Assembly: GCA_965203565.1 (NCBI GenBank)
Contig: OZ241896.1
Span: 682,001-746,000, forward strand
DNA from: JAAXGX01 sp965203565
GTDB taxonomy: Bacteria > Acidobacteriota > Vicinamibacteria > Vicinamibacterales > UBA8438
Reading direction: 5' to 3'
Length of the DNA: 64,000 bases
Shown: one piece after another, positions 43,498 through 52,785 of the stretch
How positions within the stretch are numbered: the stretch's first letter is position 1
How the letters are laid out: every line of letters starts with the position of its first letter
The notes under the pieces: generated by a model
Databases searched by the model: none
Seen by the model: the letters and a program-made list of their open reading frames with translations, nothing else
What the model was told of the DNA's origin: nothing
Program-made: the position numbers and the translations under genes

Positions 43498-45521
43498 GGC
43501 CGTATCCGGATCGTCTCCTCCCACAGGGCGGTCCAGACGTCGTCCTTCCTCTCGGTCTGCCCGGTCCTGACGTGATCGACGGCGTACTCCGGCAACCGGA
43601 CGGCGACGAGGCACTTCCCATCGAACTGCGCCTGAACGGGCAGGTTGAAGTCCCGGTTGTCGAAACCGTGCCGAACCTGGTCGTCGGGCAGGTCGCCCGC
43701 GTCCACCGGAACGACGTGCAGGAAGAAACGCGCGCGCGAATCGGCCCGAACGCACGGCGCCCTGGCGTACGTCAGGGCGCCGCGGGCGGCGTCGAAGTAC
43801 ACGTCGTAGCGCGCGCGCGCCGACGGCGCGCCCTGCGTCAACGACCGGTACTTTTCGCGGGAGCGGTCCACGTGAAAATCGTCGAGCAGCGCCGAGTTGA
43901 GGCCGTACAACGTTGTGGAGATCGTGTTGCCGTACGCCTTCCTGGCCCAGACGGCCGGAGCATGCGTCTCGGGCGGATCTTTCTCGGTGATTGTTGACCA
44001 AGAATGGGCGTCGAAAGCGAAATCCAAGCGGCCGCGGCACGCTTGCCGGTAGAAAGCGGTGGATCTGAGCTTGATTCTGTTTCTCTGCGCTTCGGGAAGC
44101 AGCAGTCGATGGCGCGACTGGGTTCTGGTCATGCACAAATGGGGCGGCGGGTAAGTCTGCGTCAGGTGACGCAGCCCGCCGAGGTTCGCCGTCTCCCAGT
44201 AGTCCATCTCGTACTGCGTCCGGAGATGCTCCGGCGTCGTCCTGTCGATGAGGAAGTTGAAGTAGACGTTCTGATGCGGATGAATGCGCGCCATGGCGAT
44301 CAGGATGCCCGCCGCCGCGACGCCCGCCGCCGCATACGCCCCCCGGCGCACCCGGGTCGCGTCGCGCGCCGCCGGCAGGCGCAGCCCGGACGCCGCCAGC
44401 AGCGCGAGCGGCGCGTGCAGGAAATACAGGTGCCGCCACCCGTCGTAGGTGTTCGCGCCCAGCGCCGCCACGGCGAGCGGCGGCGCCGTCAGGCACGCGG
44501 TCAGCAGAAGTTCGAACCGCAGCGGCGTGTTGCGAAACGCTTGGCCGGGCCGCGCGGCCGCGCGCCACGCAGCGCCGACGACCCCGACGCCGCCCAGCAG
44601 CAGCGTGAACGGCGGCGTCGTGATGGCGACCCACGTCGGAACGTAGCGCCACGGCAGATCGTCCGGATGAACCAGTCGTCCCTGGAAAAGTTGGTATCTG
44701 CCATGCGGATGTTCGGAGAGCCCCCGGAGCGCTTCGGCGAACTCCCGCGGGTCGCTCCACAGGTACGGACTGACCGCGTACAGCGTCGCGGCCCACGCCG
44801 CCGCGAACGCCGCGGCCGTCTTCAGAACGCGCCTGCGCCCGCTCCGCTGCGCAGCATGGAGCAGGTCCAGCGCCCGCATGCCCAGCACGGCGGCGACGAG
44901 CATCAGACCCATGACGCGGAGGTTCGTCAGCACCGCCGCCGCCGCTCCCAGGACCAAGAACGCGCGGACCGTGTCCTTCTCGAACGCCCGGTGGACCAGG
45001 TGCAGCGCGATCATGAACGTCGCCAGGAAGGGAACGTCCTTGCTGTTGAAGAACGCGTGGGCGTACAGGCGGGGGTGGAGCAGGAACAGCAGCATCGCCA
45101 GGAGAGCGAGCGGTCCGCTGCCGAACAGCCGGCGGGCGAGCAGGAAGCAGGCGAAGCCGCCGCACAGCCAGAACAGGTGGGTGGCGCCGTGGCGGAACAG
45201 ATGCGCCGTGCGGCTGTCGTCGAGGCCGAGCGTCCGCTCGGCGAGCAGCAGCGGCGCCTCGAACGCCACGCCGTAGTACCGATTGTGGGCCTCGGTGAGA
45301 TTGCGGGCGGACAGTGCGTCGTCGTCGCCCAGGGCGTACTCCAGGTTCGCCGCGGCGATGCGCCGCTGTGGGTTCGCGTCCTCCGAGACGCCGTAGTCGC
45401 CCACGACGGCGGCGCCCGCGGCGGCGAAGAGGACGAGGATCGCGACGGCCCAGGTCCGGCAGGAAACGCGGGATCGTCCGCCCTCGATCCGGGTTGAACT
45501 CGATCCGGGTTGAACCGCCAT
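43494..45521 (-). CDS. GT-C-type membrane glycosyltransferase, array copy 7 (first transcribed)
   Basis: This 675-residue paralog starts at ATG 45521. Its N-terminus differs from all others: MAVQPGSSSTRIEGGRSRVSC replaces MTISRISC, and the replaced part contains a perfect 16-bp tandem DNA repeat. The first outer loop is GDYGVSEDANPQR and the variable loop HPHGRYQLFQGR. The C-terminal segment resembles copy 6. A longer frame reaching back into element copy D is possible but gives a poor N-terminus. As the first gene it should carry the operon promoter, in the 66-bp gap to the divergent gene at 45588. Confidence 0.77.
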   Translation of the reverse strand: MAVQPGSSSTRIEGGRSRVSCRTWAVAILVLFAAAGAAVVGDYGVSEDANPQRRIAAANLEYALGDDDALSARNLTEAHNRYYGVAFEAPLLLAERTLGLDDSRTAHLFRHGATHLFWLCGGFACFLLARRLFGSGPLALLAMLLFLLHPRLYAHAFFNSKDVPFLATFMIALHLVHRAFEKDTVRAFLVLGAAAAVLTNLRVMGLMLVAAVLGMRALDLLHAAQRSGRRRVLKTAAAFAAAWAATLYAVSPYLWSDPREFAEALRGLSEHPHGRYQLFQGRLVHPDDLPWRYVPTWVAITTPPFTLLLGGVGVVGAAWRAAARPGQAFRNTPLRFELLLTACLTAPPLAVAALGANTYDGWRHLYFLHAPLALLAASGLRLPAARDATRVRRGAYAAAGVAAAGILIAMARIHPHQNVYFNFLIDRTTPEHLRTQYEMDYWETANLGGLRHLTQTYPPPHLCMTRTQSRHRLLLPEAQRNRIKLRSTAFYRQACRGRLDFAFDAHSWSTITEKDPPETHAPAVWARKAYGNTISTTLYGLNSALLDDFHVDRSREKYRSLTQGAPSARARYDVYFDAARGALTYARAPCVRADSRARFFLHVVPVDAGDLPDDQVRHGFDNRDFNLPVQAQFDGKCLVAVRLPEYAVDHVRTGQTERKDDVWTALWEETIRIRP
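45484..45515. repeat. Two perfect 16-bp tandem repeats at the copy 7 start
   Basis: TCGATCCGGGTTGAAC occurs twice without a gap (45484-45499, 45500-45515) inside the first codons of array copy 7. The repeat is absent from the other six copies. Confidence 0.85.
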
Positions 45522-45587
45522 CGTTCGCCCATGATAACCGCGCCGGTATACGATGTACGCGGAAGGCTTGCCGATGATCGGACTGCG
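45522..45587. promoter_or_regulatory. Divergent promoter region between the array and the CHEGNY gene
   Basis: This 66-bp gap separates the starts of array copy 7 (-) and the CHEGNY-family gene (+). It contains GTATAC and several AT-richer hexamers (TATACG, TTATCA read on the minus strand) that could serve as -10 boxes for both genes. No clear -35 is seen. Confidence 0.3.
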
Positions 45588-46787
45588 ATGCGGGAGGTTG
45601 GTCGCCGTCGGCGCGGCGCGCGGGCCGCGCAGCCCGTGGCAAAATCCCCGCTGCATTCGACGGGCGCTGCATCCCGGCTGAACTGCGTTGTTCGTCGGTC
45701 GAATATGGCCAATATGCTCCCTCCTCACGCCTTGTCAGCCGGGCGCCCCGCCCGTCTCGGCGCCCCGCGGGGTTTCACCACGGGCTGCGCGGCGCTGGCG
45801 GGCGTCGTGCTGCTCGCCGCCGCGGCGCCGCCGGCTCGAGGCGCCGGTCAGCCGCCGGCCGGCCAGGGGAGCGGGCAACCGGCCTCGGACACGGGCTGGA
45901 CGCCGCCCCGCGCTCCCGACGGCCGGCCGGACGTTCAGGGCGTCTGGGTGAACTTCGACCGGACGCCGCTGGAGAGGCCGATAGAGACGGACGCCGGCCG
46001 TCTGGCGGCGCTCGAACGCTGGTTCCCGGGTCTGGAGGTCACGCCGCAGGGGATCAGGGGGATCCGCGGGCCGAATCCGGGCGGACTGGCGAAGCTGCTC
46101 GGCGAGGGGGACGGGGAAGGGCACTCGTCGAAGCGCAGCGCGCTGCGCCGGTCGATGGTGGTCGATCCTCCCAGCGGGCGCGTGCCGATCCGGCCCGACG
46201 CCGAACGCCGGAAAGACCGCAACCTGCGCCGCCTGACCGACTCGTACGCCTATCACACGCCGTGGGAGCGGTGCATCACGCGCGGCGTGCCGGGCGGGAT
46301 GTTCCCGGCGGGGTACAACAACGCGTACCGCATCCTCCAGACGCCGGACCATGTCGCCATCCTGTACGAGATGATCCACGAGCCGCGCATCGTCCCGCTT
46401 GACGGCCGGCCGCACGTGGACGGCGCCGTCCGGTTGTGGAACGGCGACTCCCGCGGGCGCTGGGAGGGCGACGCGCTGGTGGTCGAGGTCGCCAACTACC
46501 GGTCCGAGCAGGTCGGGACGATCGCCACCGGCATCTCGACCACCGCCACGTTGAAGGCGGTCCCGCAGAGCGCCGGCATGCGCGTGGTGGAGCGGTTCAC
46601 CCTGATCGGTCCCGGACGGATGCGCTACGACGTCACCATCGAGGATCCGGAGGTGTACGACGGTCCCTGGACCGTGTCGATGCCGCTCCATAGAGACGAC
46701 GAGTACGACCTGTACGAGTATGCGTGCCACGAGGGGAACTACGGCCTGCCGAACAGCCTGAGCGGCGCGCGGGCGGCGGACCGCTGA
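45588..46787 (+). CDS. Secreted CHEGNY-family protein with an element inserted in its signal peptide
   Basis: From ATG 45588 this is 399 residues. The first 14 codons (MREVGRRRRGARA) are followed by 54 codons from element copy D, read through without a stop, then ALAGVVLLAAAAPPARGAG, the hydrophobic half of the signal peptide. Without the element the start would read as one normal signal peptide. An internal ATG (45706, MANMLPPHALSAG) could also start. The body has the family marks: PDVQGVWVNFDRTPLERP, RSMVVDPPSGR, RCITRGVPGGMFPAGYNNAYRI, ILYEMIHEPRIVPLDGRPH, GDSRGRWEGDALVVEVANY and YEYACHEGNYGLPNSLSGARAADR. Function is unknown. The divergent neighbour is the glycosyltransferase array. Confidence 0.78.
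   Translation: MREVGRRRRGARAAQPVAKSPLHSTGAASRLNCVVRRSNMANMLPPHALSAGRPARLGAPRGFTTGCAALAGVVLLAAAAPPARGAGQPPAGQGSGQPASDTGWTPPRAPDGRPDVQGVWVNFDRTPLERPIETDAGRLAALERWFPGLEVTPQGIRGIRGPNPGGLAKLLGEGDGEGHSSKRSALRRSMVVDPPSGRVPIRPDAERRKDRNLRRLTDSYAYHTPWERCITRGVPGGMFPAGYNNAYRILQTPDHVAILYEMIHEPRIVPLDGRPHVDGAVRLWNGDSRGRWEGDALVVEVANYRSEQVGTIATGISTTATLKAVPQSAGMRVVERFTLIGPGRMRYDVTIEDPEVYDGPWTVSMPLHRDDEYDLYEYACHEGNYGLPNSLSGARAADR
45630..45787 (-). mobile_element. 158-bp TIR element, copy D (read through in the opposite direction)
   Basis: Perfect CAGCCCGTGG/CCACGGGCTG ends are flanked by a CGCG/CGCG duplication. It is inserted in the signal-peptide codons of the CHEGNY gene in the reverse sense to copies B, C and E with respect to the host gene. 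In that direction the host frame is open through all 158 bp. It is nearly identical to copies B and C, differing mainly in the CGCCCC/TGCGAC patch near one end. Confidence 0.9.
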
Positions 46788-46859
46788 TCAAGCTTCGGCG
46801 CGCCGAGCCCGGCGCCGCCGTCGTCGTGACGGCCGCGCGCGTCGGCTCACCTGACGGCC

Positions 46860-49800
46860 ATGCCTGTCCGCGTCCGCATCGTCCGCGCTTCCGGCGCGGT
46901 GGAGATTCCCGTCGAGGGTTCGTCGCTGCGGATCGTCCGCCCGCTGAACCAGCGGTCGCGCGCGAGTTTCCGGGTGCAGGCTCCGGCGCTGTCGGAGCGC
47001 GTGCTCTATCCGCTCCAGCCGCCGCTCCCGTCCGGCCGCAGCCCGGACTCCGGGGGCGTCCAGCGCGGCGATCGGACCGGCGTCGGCGGTCTGAACGTCA
47101 CCGGACTGCGGACCGGCCCGGACGCGCGCTCGCTGCAGTTCGTGGCGGTCGACGCGCAGGGCGCGCCGCAGCCGGCGTCGGCGCACCGGCTGGTCGCAGG
47201 CGACCTCTTGTTGTTCGGCTCCACCATCTGGAGAGCCCGCGTCGTGCACAACGAGCCGCTGGTGGTCACGGCGGTCAGCATGGCGGCCATCGGCGAGCAG
47301 GAGTGCGGCTTGGTGACGGTGGACTACCCGCCCTCCAGCCCGCTCCCGCGCGACTACGCCGCCGTCGCCATCGCGAACGGCTGGCGTCTGGCGACCGGCG
47401 GCGACGTGGTGAGCACCGGGCGGACGCGCCTTCCTGCGGCGCCCGGGGGCCTGCGGGCGACGCCGGCGGACGGTCAGGTGACGCTGGCGTGGGACGATCC
47501 GCCGTTCCCGTTCGACCGGGTGGAGTACCGGCATCGGGTCGGCACGCAGGCGTGGATCGTGCGGCAGGCCGACGCCGGCGGCAAGGGCGGCAGCGGCAGT
47601 GACGGCTGGATTCGCTTCCCGGCCGGCGCGACCGACAGCGGCGCGGCGTCGGGACTGACGAACGGGACGGATTATGAGTTCGAGGTCCGGTTCGTCAACG
47701 CGGTCGGGGTGGGCGACGCGGCGGCGGCGGCGGCGACGCCGCGGGCGGCGTTGGAATGGGCGGCGGCCGTCCGGGATCAGTATCTGTTCGTCGGCACGGA
47801 GTACGCCATCGACCTGCCGGCGCTGTCCGGCGGCGTCGAGCCGCTGACGGTGACGAGCGCCGGGGTCCCGGCGGGGATGCGGGTGGAGTGGCGTTCGGCG
47901 CGCGGCCGGTTCGTGCTGGCGGGGACGCCGACGACGGTGCGGGGCCTGGCGGGCCTGGCCGTCACGGCCCGCGACAACGCGCTCCCGGCGTCGGCGGCGG
48001 CCGTCACGATCGTGAACGTGGCCGTGTTCGCGGCCGGGACGGACGTGTCGCCGGTGTTCCCGCGCGCGCAGGGCGAGTTCGCGTTCGTGGCGGGTCGGGC
48101 GATCGACCGGGCGCTCGCCCAGGTCCCGGCCGCGGGCAGCGGGAACGCGCCGATCACGTATGCCGTCGCTGCGGCGCCGGCGCTTCCCGGCGGGGTGCTG
48201 TTCGACCCGGTGACGCGGCAGTTCCACGGCGCGCCGCGGGCGGCGCAGAGCGCGCCGACCGATCACGTCGTCACGGCGACCGACGCGGACGGCGACACGG
48301 CGACGTTCACGGCGCGGCTGCGGGTGGCGGCGGCGTCGTCCGCGACGGTCGTCTGGGGCGCGGTCCCGGACCAGATCGTGGACGTGGGCCGGGCGTTCTC
48401 GATCCAGCTGCCGGCGGCGTCCGGGAGTCCGGCGGCGTATCGGTTCCGCGGCGTCACGTCCGGGGGGGCGACGTCGGGGTCTCCGCCGGCGATTGCGGGT
48501 CTGCGCTACGACGACGCGACGCGTACGATCAGCGGGACGATCGCGGCGCCGGTGGCGTCGACGGAGATCGGGCTCGAGGCGCAGCGCGCGCCGCGGAGTC
48601 CGTGGCGGGGTACGACGTTCCGGTTCTCTGCGGTGCAGGTGTCGTCGGCGCCGTCGGCGCCGGCGAGCGTGTCGGCGGCGGGCGGGGTGCGGCAGGTGAC
48701 GGTGAGCTTCACGGCGCCGCTGGCGGAGGAGACGGTGACCGGGGTGGCCTACCGGGTGCGGGTGGGGGGAACGGGCGTGTTCGGGGCGTGGCGGTCGGTC
48801 GCGCCGGTCCCGGCGTCGAACCGCCTGGTGATCGGCGGTCTGGGGGTGGATCTGTCGGTGGAGGTCGAGACGGCGTTCGTGAACGCGGTCGGGCGGGGCG
48901 TGTCGGCGTCGGCGGCGTCGGTCCGCACGGAGGGGGTCCCCGGCGGCGTCACGCCGTCGGCGGTCTACACCGGTCTGGCGCATCCGGCCGCGTCGGTGCG
49001 GGTTCGGTGGAGCGCGGCGTCCGGGACGGTGACGGGGTACGAGGCGGCGATCAAGCCGCGGTCGGCGGCGTCGTGGGGGGCGTGGACGGCGGTGGGCGGG
49101 GGCGCGTCGGCGCGCGAGACGACGTTCACGGGTCTGACGTCGGGGACGCGGTACGAGGCGCGGGTGCGGGCGGTGAACGGGGCCGGGTTCGGCCCGTGGC
49201 GTCGGCTGGGCGTGCAGACGGCGTTCGCGGCGGCGACCGGCGTCGAGGCGACGCCCCACGGCGCCCTGTGGACGGTGACGTGGACGCTGCCGTCGAGCGG
49301 GGCGGCGGCGGTGGCCGACCGTGCGGCGATCAGCGGCGTCCGGGTGTGGGTGGAGCGTTCGTCGCGGCATCGGCCGTTCACGCCGCAGCCGTCGCCGCCG
49401 TCGGGGTTCGTCTCCGGGTCTGCGCCGACGCGCGTGGCGAACGTCGCCGCCGGCGCGCAGGGGCGGCAGTGGTACCGGGCGCGGGTGACGGTGGAGAGCG
49501 GCGGCTCGCGGTCGCCGTTCGCCTACTCGACGCCGACGCAGATCGTGGGCAGCCGGCGGCAGCAGGCGCCGCCGCCGACCAGGCATGCCTACGCCGGGCC
49601 TGAACCGCAGCAGCAGCAGACAGGCCTTCCCGCGCCCAGGCCGGTGCGCGTGAAGTGGATTGCCTACAACCGCGCTCGGGTGACGTGGGCAGGCGTAACC
49701 GGCGCGACGGGATACCGCTTGAGTGTCCGGGCGTCTCCTAACGTAGATGGCTCATCGTCTACTTTCTTCGGAGCGTCGGACGTGGGAGACGTGCGGGAAG

Positions 49801-52785
49801 GCCAGATAACTTTCGATCCTTTGATGGCGGCCGGGAAGTACCTGCGCGCGAAAGTCCGCGCGCTGCCGGTTCCATCGGCTCCGGGCAGGACCGGTTGGAC
49901 CGACCCCTATCCACAGGAGGCCTGGGATCCCGCCAGCCCTGTCGAGATCCGCACGGCGCGCGAGCACGGGTTGACGGACGCCGACGTGCTCGCCGGCAAC
50001 CGGGTGGTGTTCGAGAACCTCGCCGGCACGCGCGATCTCGATTCCGGAAGGCCGACGCAGTACCCGATCACGCGGATAGTCTCGCCCACGGTGTTCCACG
50101 TCGCCAGCGCCGAGGCCATCCCGGTCGAGGAGTACGGGCCGGGAAATCCACGCTGGCGCAAGCTGCTCCGCTCGCCGGGAGTCACGCCGCCGCCCGAGTT
50201 CGTCCCGGCGGCAGGCGAACAGATCGTCATCGACGACCCGGACGACCGGGCGGCCAGCCCGAGAATGGTGGAGGCAAGAACGAGGCAAGCCGTGCAGCTC
50301 GTTCGACTGGGACAGGACGTCTTCGCCTGGTTCGGGACGGGGATGGACGCGCCGCACGGCATCGGCGCCGGCGACTGGATCAGCGTGGAGGGCATGGCGA
50401 TCGCCGGCTACGACGACGCCGACCGGCGCGCCGTCGTCGGCGTGCCGGCGGGGCTGGCGAACCTGTCGCAGGTCACCGGGCCTGTGACGGCCGGCTGGCG
50501 CGACAGCGCCGACCCGTCCGACCGGATCGACCACGCCGACGTGTTCGACGCGGCGGCGCTGCTGCCGGCGACCGACCTTCAGGCGATCCTCGCCATCGAG
50601 CAGGTCCCGGCGGGGTCGATCGACGCCGCCACGCGCTTCCGGTGCAAGGCCCCCCCGAGAGCGCTGAAGGTCGCCGGCGGCATCCGGGTGAACAGCTGCC
50701 TGCGGCTGGAGAACGTCACCGGGACGCCGACCCGAACGCAGCGCAACGTCTGGCGCGTGACGGAGGTCGGCGATCCCTTGGAGCTTCGGCTTCCGGAGGA
50801 CGACGCTGACGTTCCGATCGCCCTCACCTCGCCCGTGCGCTTGCGCATCCGGGGGGTGGACGCCGGAACCAATGCCGCGCCTCTCAGGAACATCACCTTC
50901 CATCGCTACTCCAGGACCAACCCGGTCTACTGGTACCTGGCGCTGGACGGAAGCCAAGTCCACTTCGCGACGTACGCCCTCAGAAACTGGTTGGTGGACC
51001 TTTCGACCGCCGTTCCATCCCACATACGCTTGAAGATAAACACGCACGCAATACAACGGGCGGAATACGACAGGCTGATATTCGTGGGAATCCACATCGA
51101 TTCCGATGGCGACGTCGACTACACCCGAACGCTCTGGTTCAAGGATGCGGAGTTTTCCAGGACGTCGAATCCGGGCAGGAACCAGACGAACATAGCCTGG
51201 GCGGGCCTGGACAACACCCAGGCCAGAGCGCACAACGCGCTCGGCGGGTCCTGGAGCTTTCTGATCGTTGACTCGACCTTCCCGGACCTTGACGTTTCGG
51301 ACCTCACGTGGAAAGGGAACACGTTCGACGTGCGGAACGTCACCAGCGATCTCCAGACGCTCGCCCTCGTCCGGACGGCCGCCAGCCGGTGGGCGCCGCT
51401 GGCGCGCGCCGCCGCGGACGCCGATCAGACGCAGAGCGTGCGCGGCGTCGAGTCTGTCGCCGTCAGCGGGGGCGTGGCGACGGTGACGGTGGAGACGGGT
51501 GCGGGACTGCCGGCGGCGGGGGCGATCGTCCGGTTCGACGACCTCGACCTCCGGACGGCGGACGGCGGCTACGCTCCGGTCACCGACGAGTTCGCCGTCG
51601 TCGGCGTCACGGCGGCGTCGCGGCAATTCACCATCCGGGTGGCCGCAGGCCGCGCGTTCCGCGTCGATCCGGGCCGCTCGCCGTTCGACTTCACCTTCAC
51701 GCCGTCGGCGCGTGGGCCGACCCGGTTCCAGCGCATCGGCGGCCACCCGCCGTCCGCCACGGGCTACAGCTACCAGGGACGCCGGACCGCCCGCATCGTC
51801 GAGTTCGCGGACGGGATGCAGATCCTCGACACGGACGGGACGACGCGCTACGTCTCGAACGTCACGCTGAGCCACGACGACGGGGCGCAGATCGGGTTCG
51901 GCGTCTCGTCCACCGTGACGCCGACCGACACGCCGGTGCGCCTGGGCGCCACGGCCGAGGCCCACTATCGGATCTACGTCCGCGTAACCTTGCAGGACGG
52001 CGCGCGGCACGTCGTGTGGGCCGACCTGGCCGACGACGACTGGACCGCCACCGCCGGCGCAGACGATGCGGCGACCTACCGGATGAGCACGCAGAACGAA
52101 CCGTCCGGCAACTGGTTCACTTCGGCCGCCGCGGGCGCCGCGGGGTTCGACGTCTACGTCGTGGACAAGCGGCCGCAGTTCGGGTTCGACCAGGCGTCGC
52201 GGACGATCGGGCATCACACGCGCTGGCGGCGGGTCACCTACAGTGCGGCGACCCCGCCCGCCTCGGACCGGGGGAACCGGGTGACGGCGGCCGCCTACGC
52301 CGCCTCGGCGCAGACGCTCACGCTGACGGCCGAGGCGACGACCGGCGTGTCGGCGGGCGAGCAGATCCAGGTGGTGGGGCTGACGAACGTCCCGGACTGG
52401 TGGCTGCTGACGGTCACGGCCGTGACGGCGACGCAGCTCACGTGCGCGGCGCACCTGCGCGCGGCGCCGGCGCTGGGGGCGGTCACGGGCGACCCGGACT
52501 ACCCGTACTGGCGGAAGGCGGCGCTGCGAACGACGCCGGTGTACGTCTCGAAGAACGCGCGCGAGCGGCTGTTCGCGGGGGTCGCCTGCGGCGCGCAGCT
52601 ACGGCACGCGGGGCGGTCGCCGGCGGCGGGGATGCTGGAGTGGACGGTCCGCTGCGCCGGCTACGCGCAGCGGCTGGAGGATGCGGTGGTGCGCGGCGCG
52701 TTCGCCGTGTCGAGCGACGACCGGCTCGGGCCGGCGATCTCGGCGCTGCTGACCGGTCACGCCTCCGGGAGCGGTCCGGCTCGAC
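46860..52785 (+). CDS. Giant phage-tail-tip-like protein with fibronectin III and Ig-like domains, N-terminal part
   Basis: About 1970 residues are read from ATG 46860 until the frame changes near 52755-52785. An N-terminal domain (LNQRSRASFRVQAPA, GDLLLFGSTIWRARVVH) looks like a siphophage tail-protein domain. Fibronectin III domains lie near 190-295, 592-900 and 928-1000, and three putative-Ig domains near 298-590 (GLRYDDATRTISGTI). Residues 1000-1850 are beta-rich and unrecognised. Near the end FAGVACGAQLRHAG and LEWTVRCAGYAQRLED match the tail pattern FxGxV...CxDYxxLL. No signal peptide is seen. The continuation is in another frame (next feature). No capsid, terminase or other phage gene is near, so this is an orphan tail-like gene or prophage relic. 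Confidence 0.65.

Larger units (their letters stand above)
31284..45521 (-). repeat. Seven-copy tandem array of paralogous glycosyltransferase genes
   Basis: Seven consecutive genes of about 2.0 kb encode clearly homologous proteins, joined head to tail by 4-bp ATGA overlaps. Transcription order is copy 7 (45521) to copy 1 (ends 31284). Junctions between copies 5, 4, 3, 2 and 1 are nearly the same at the DNA level (GGAAATCGTCATGGCCGCAA), and copies 3 and 4 each hold one 158-bp element at the same codon. This pattern indicates serial tandem duplication with later divergence or gene conversion. Confidence 0.9.

Noticed and set aside
31281..45497. Seven plus-strand open frames of 420-816 residues, one opposite each array copy
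   Set aside because: They recur only because the array recurs. Their translations are Arg/Gln/His-rich low complexity with no signal, domain or ribosome site, typical of antisense frames in GC-rich genes.
39548..45672. Very long minus-strand frames (990 and 1392 residues) joining two array members
   Set aside because: The upstream halves are out-of-frame readings of the preceding gene. The real starts are the ATGA-overlapping ATGs that begin MTISRISC.
52755..52785. Programmed ribosomal frameshift site in the tail-like gene
   Set aside because: No slippery heptamer or obvious stimulatory structure is visible at the join; an indel or sequencing error is more likely.
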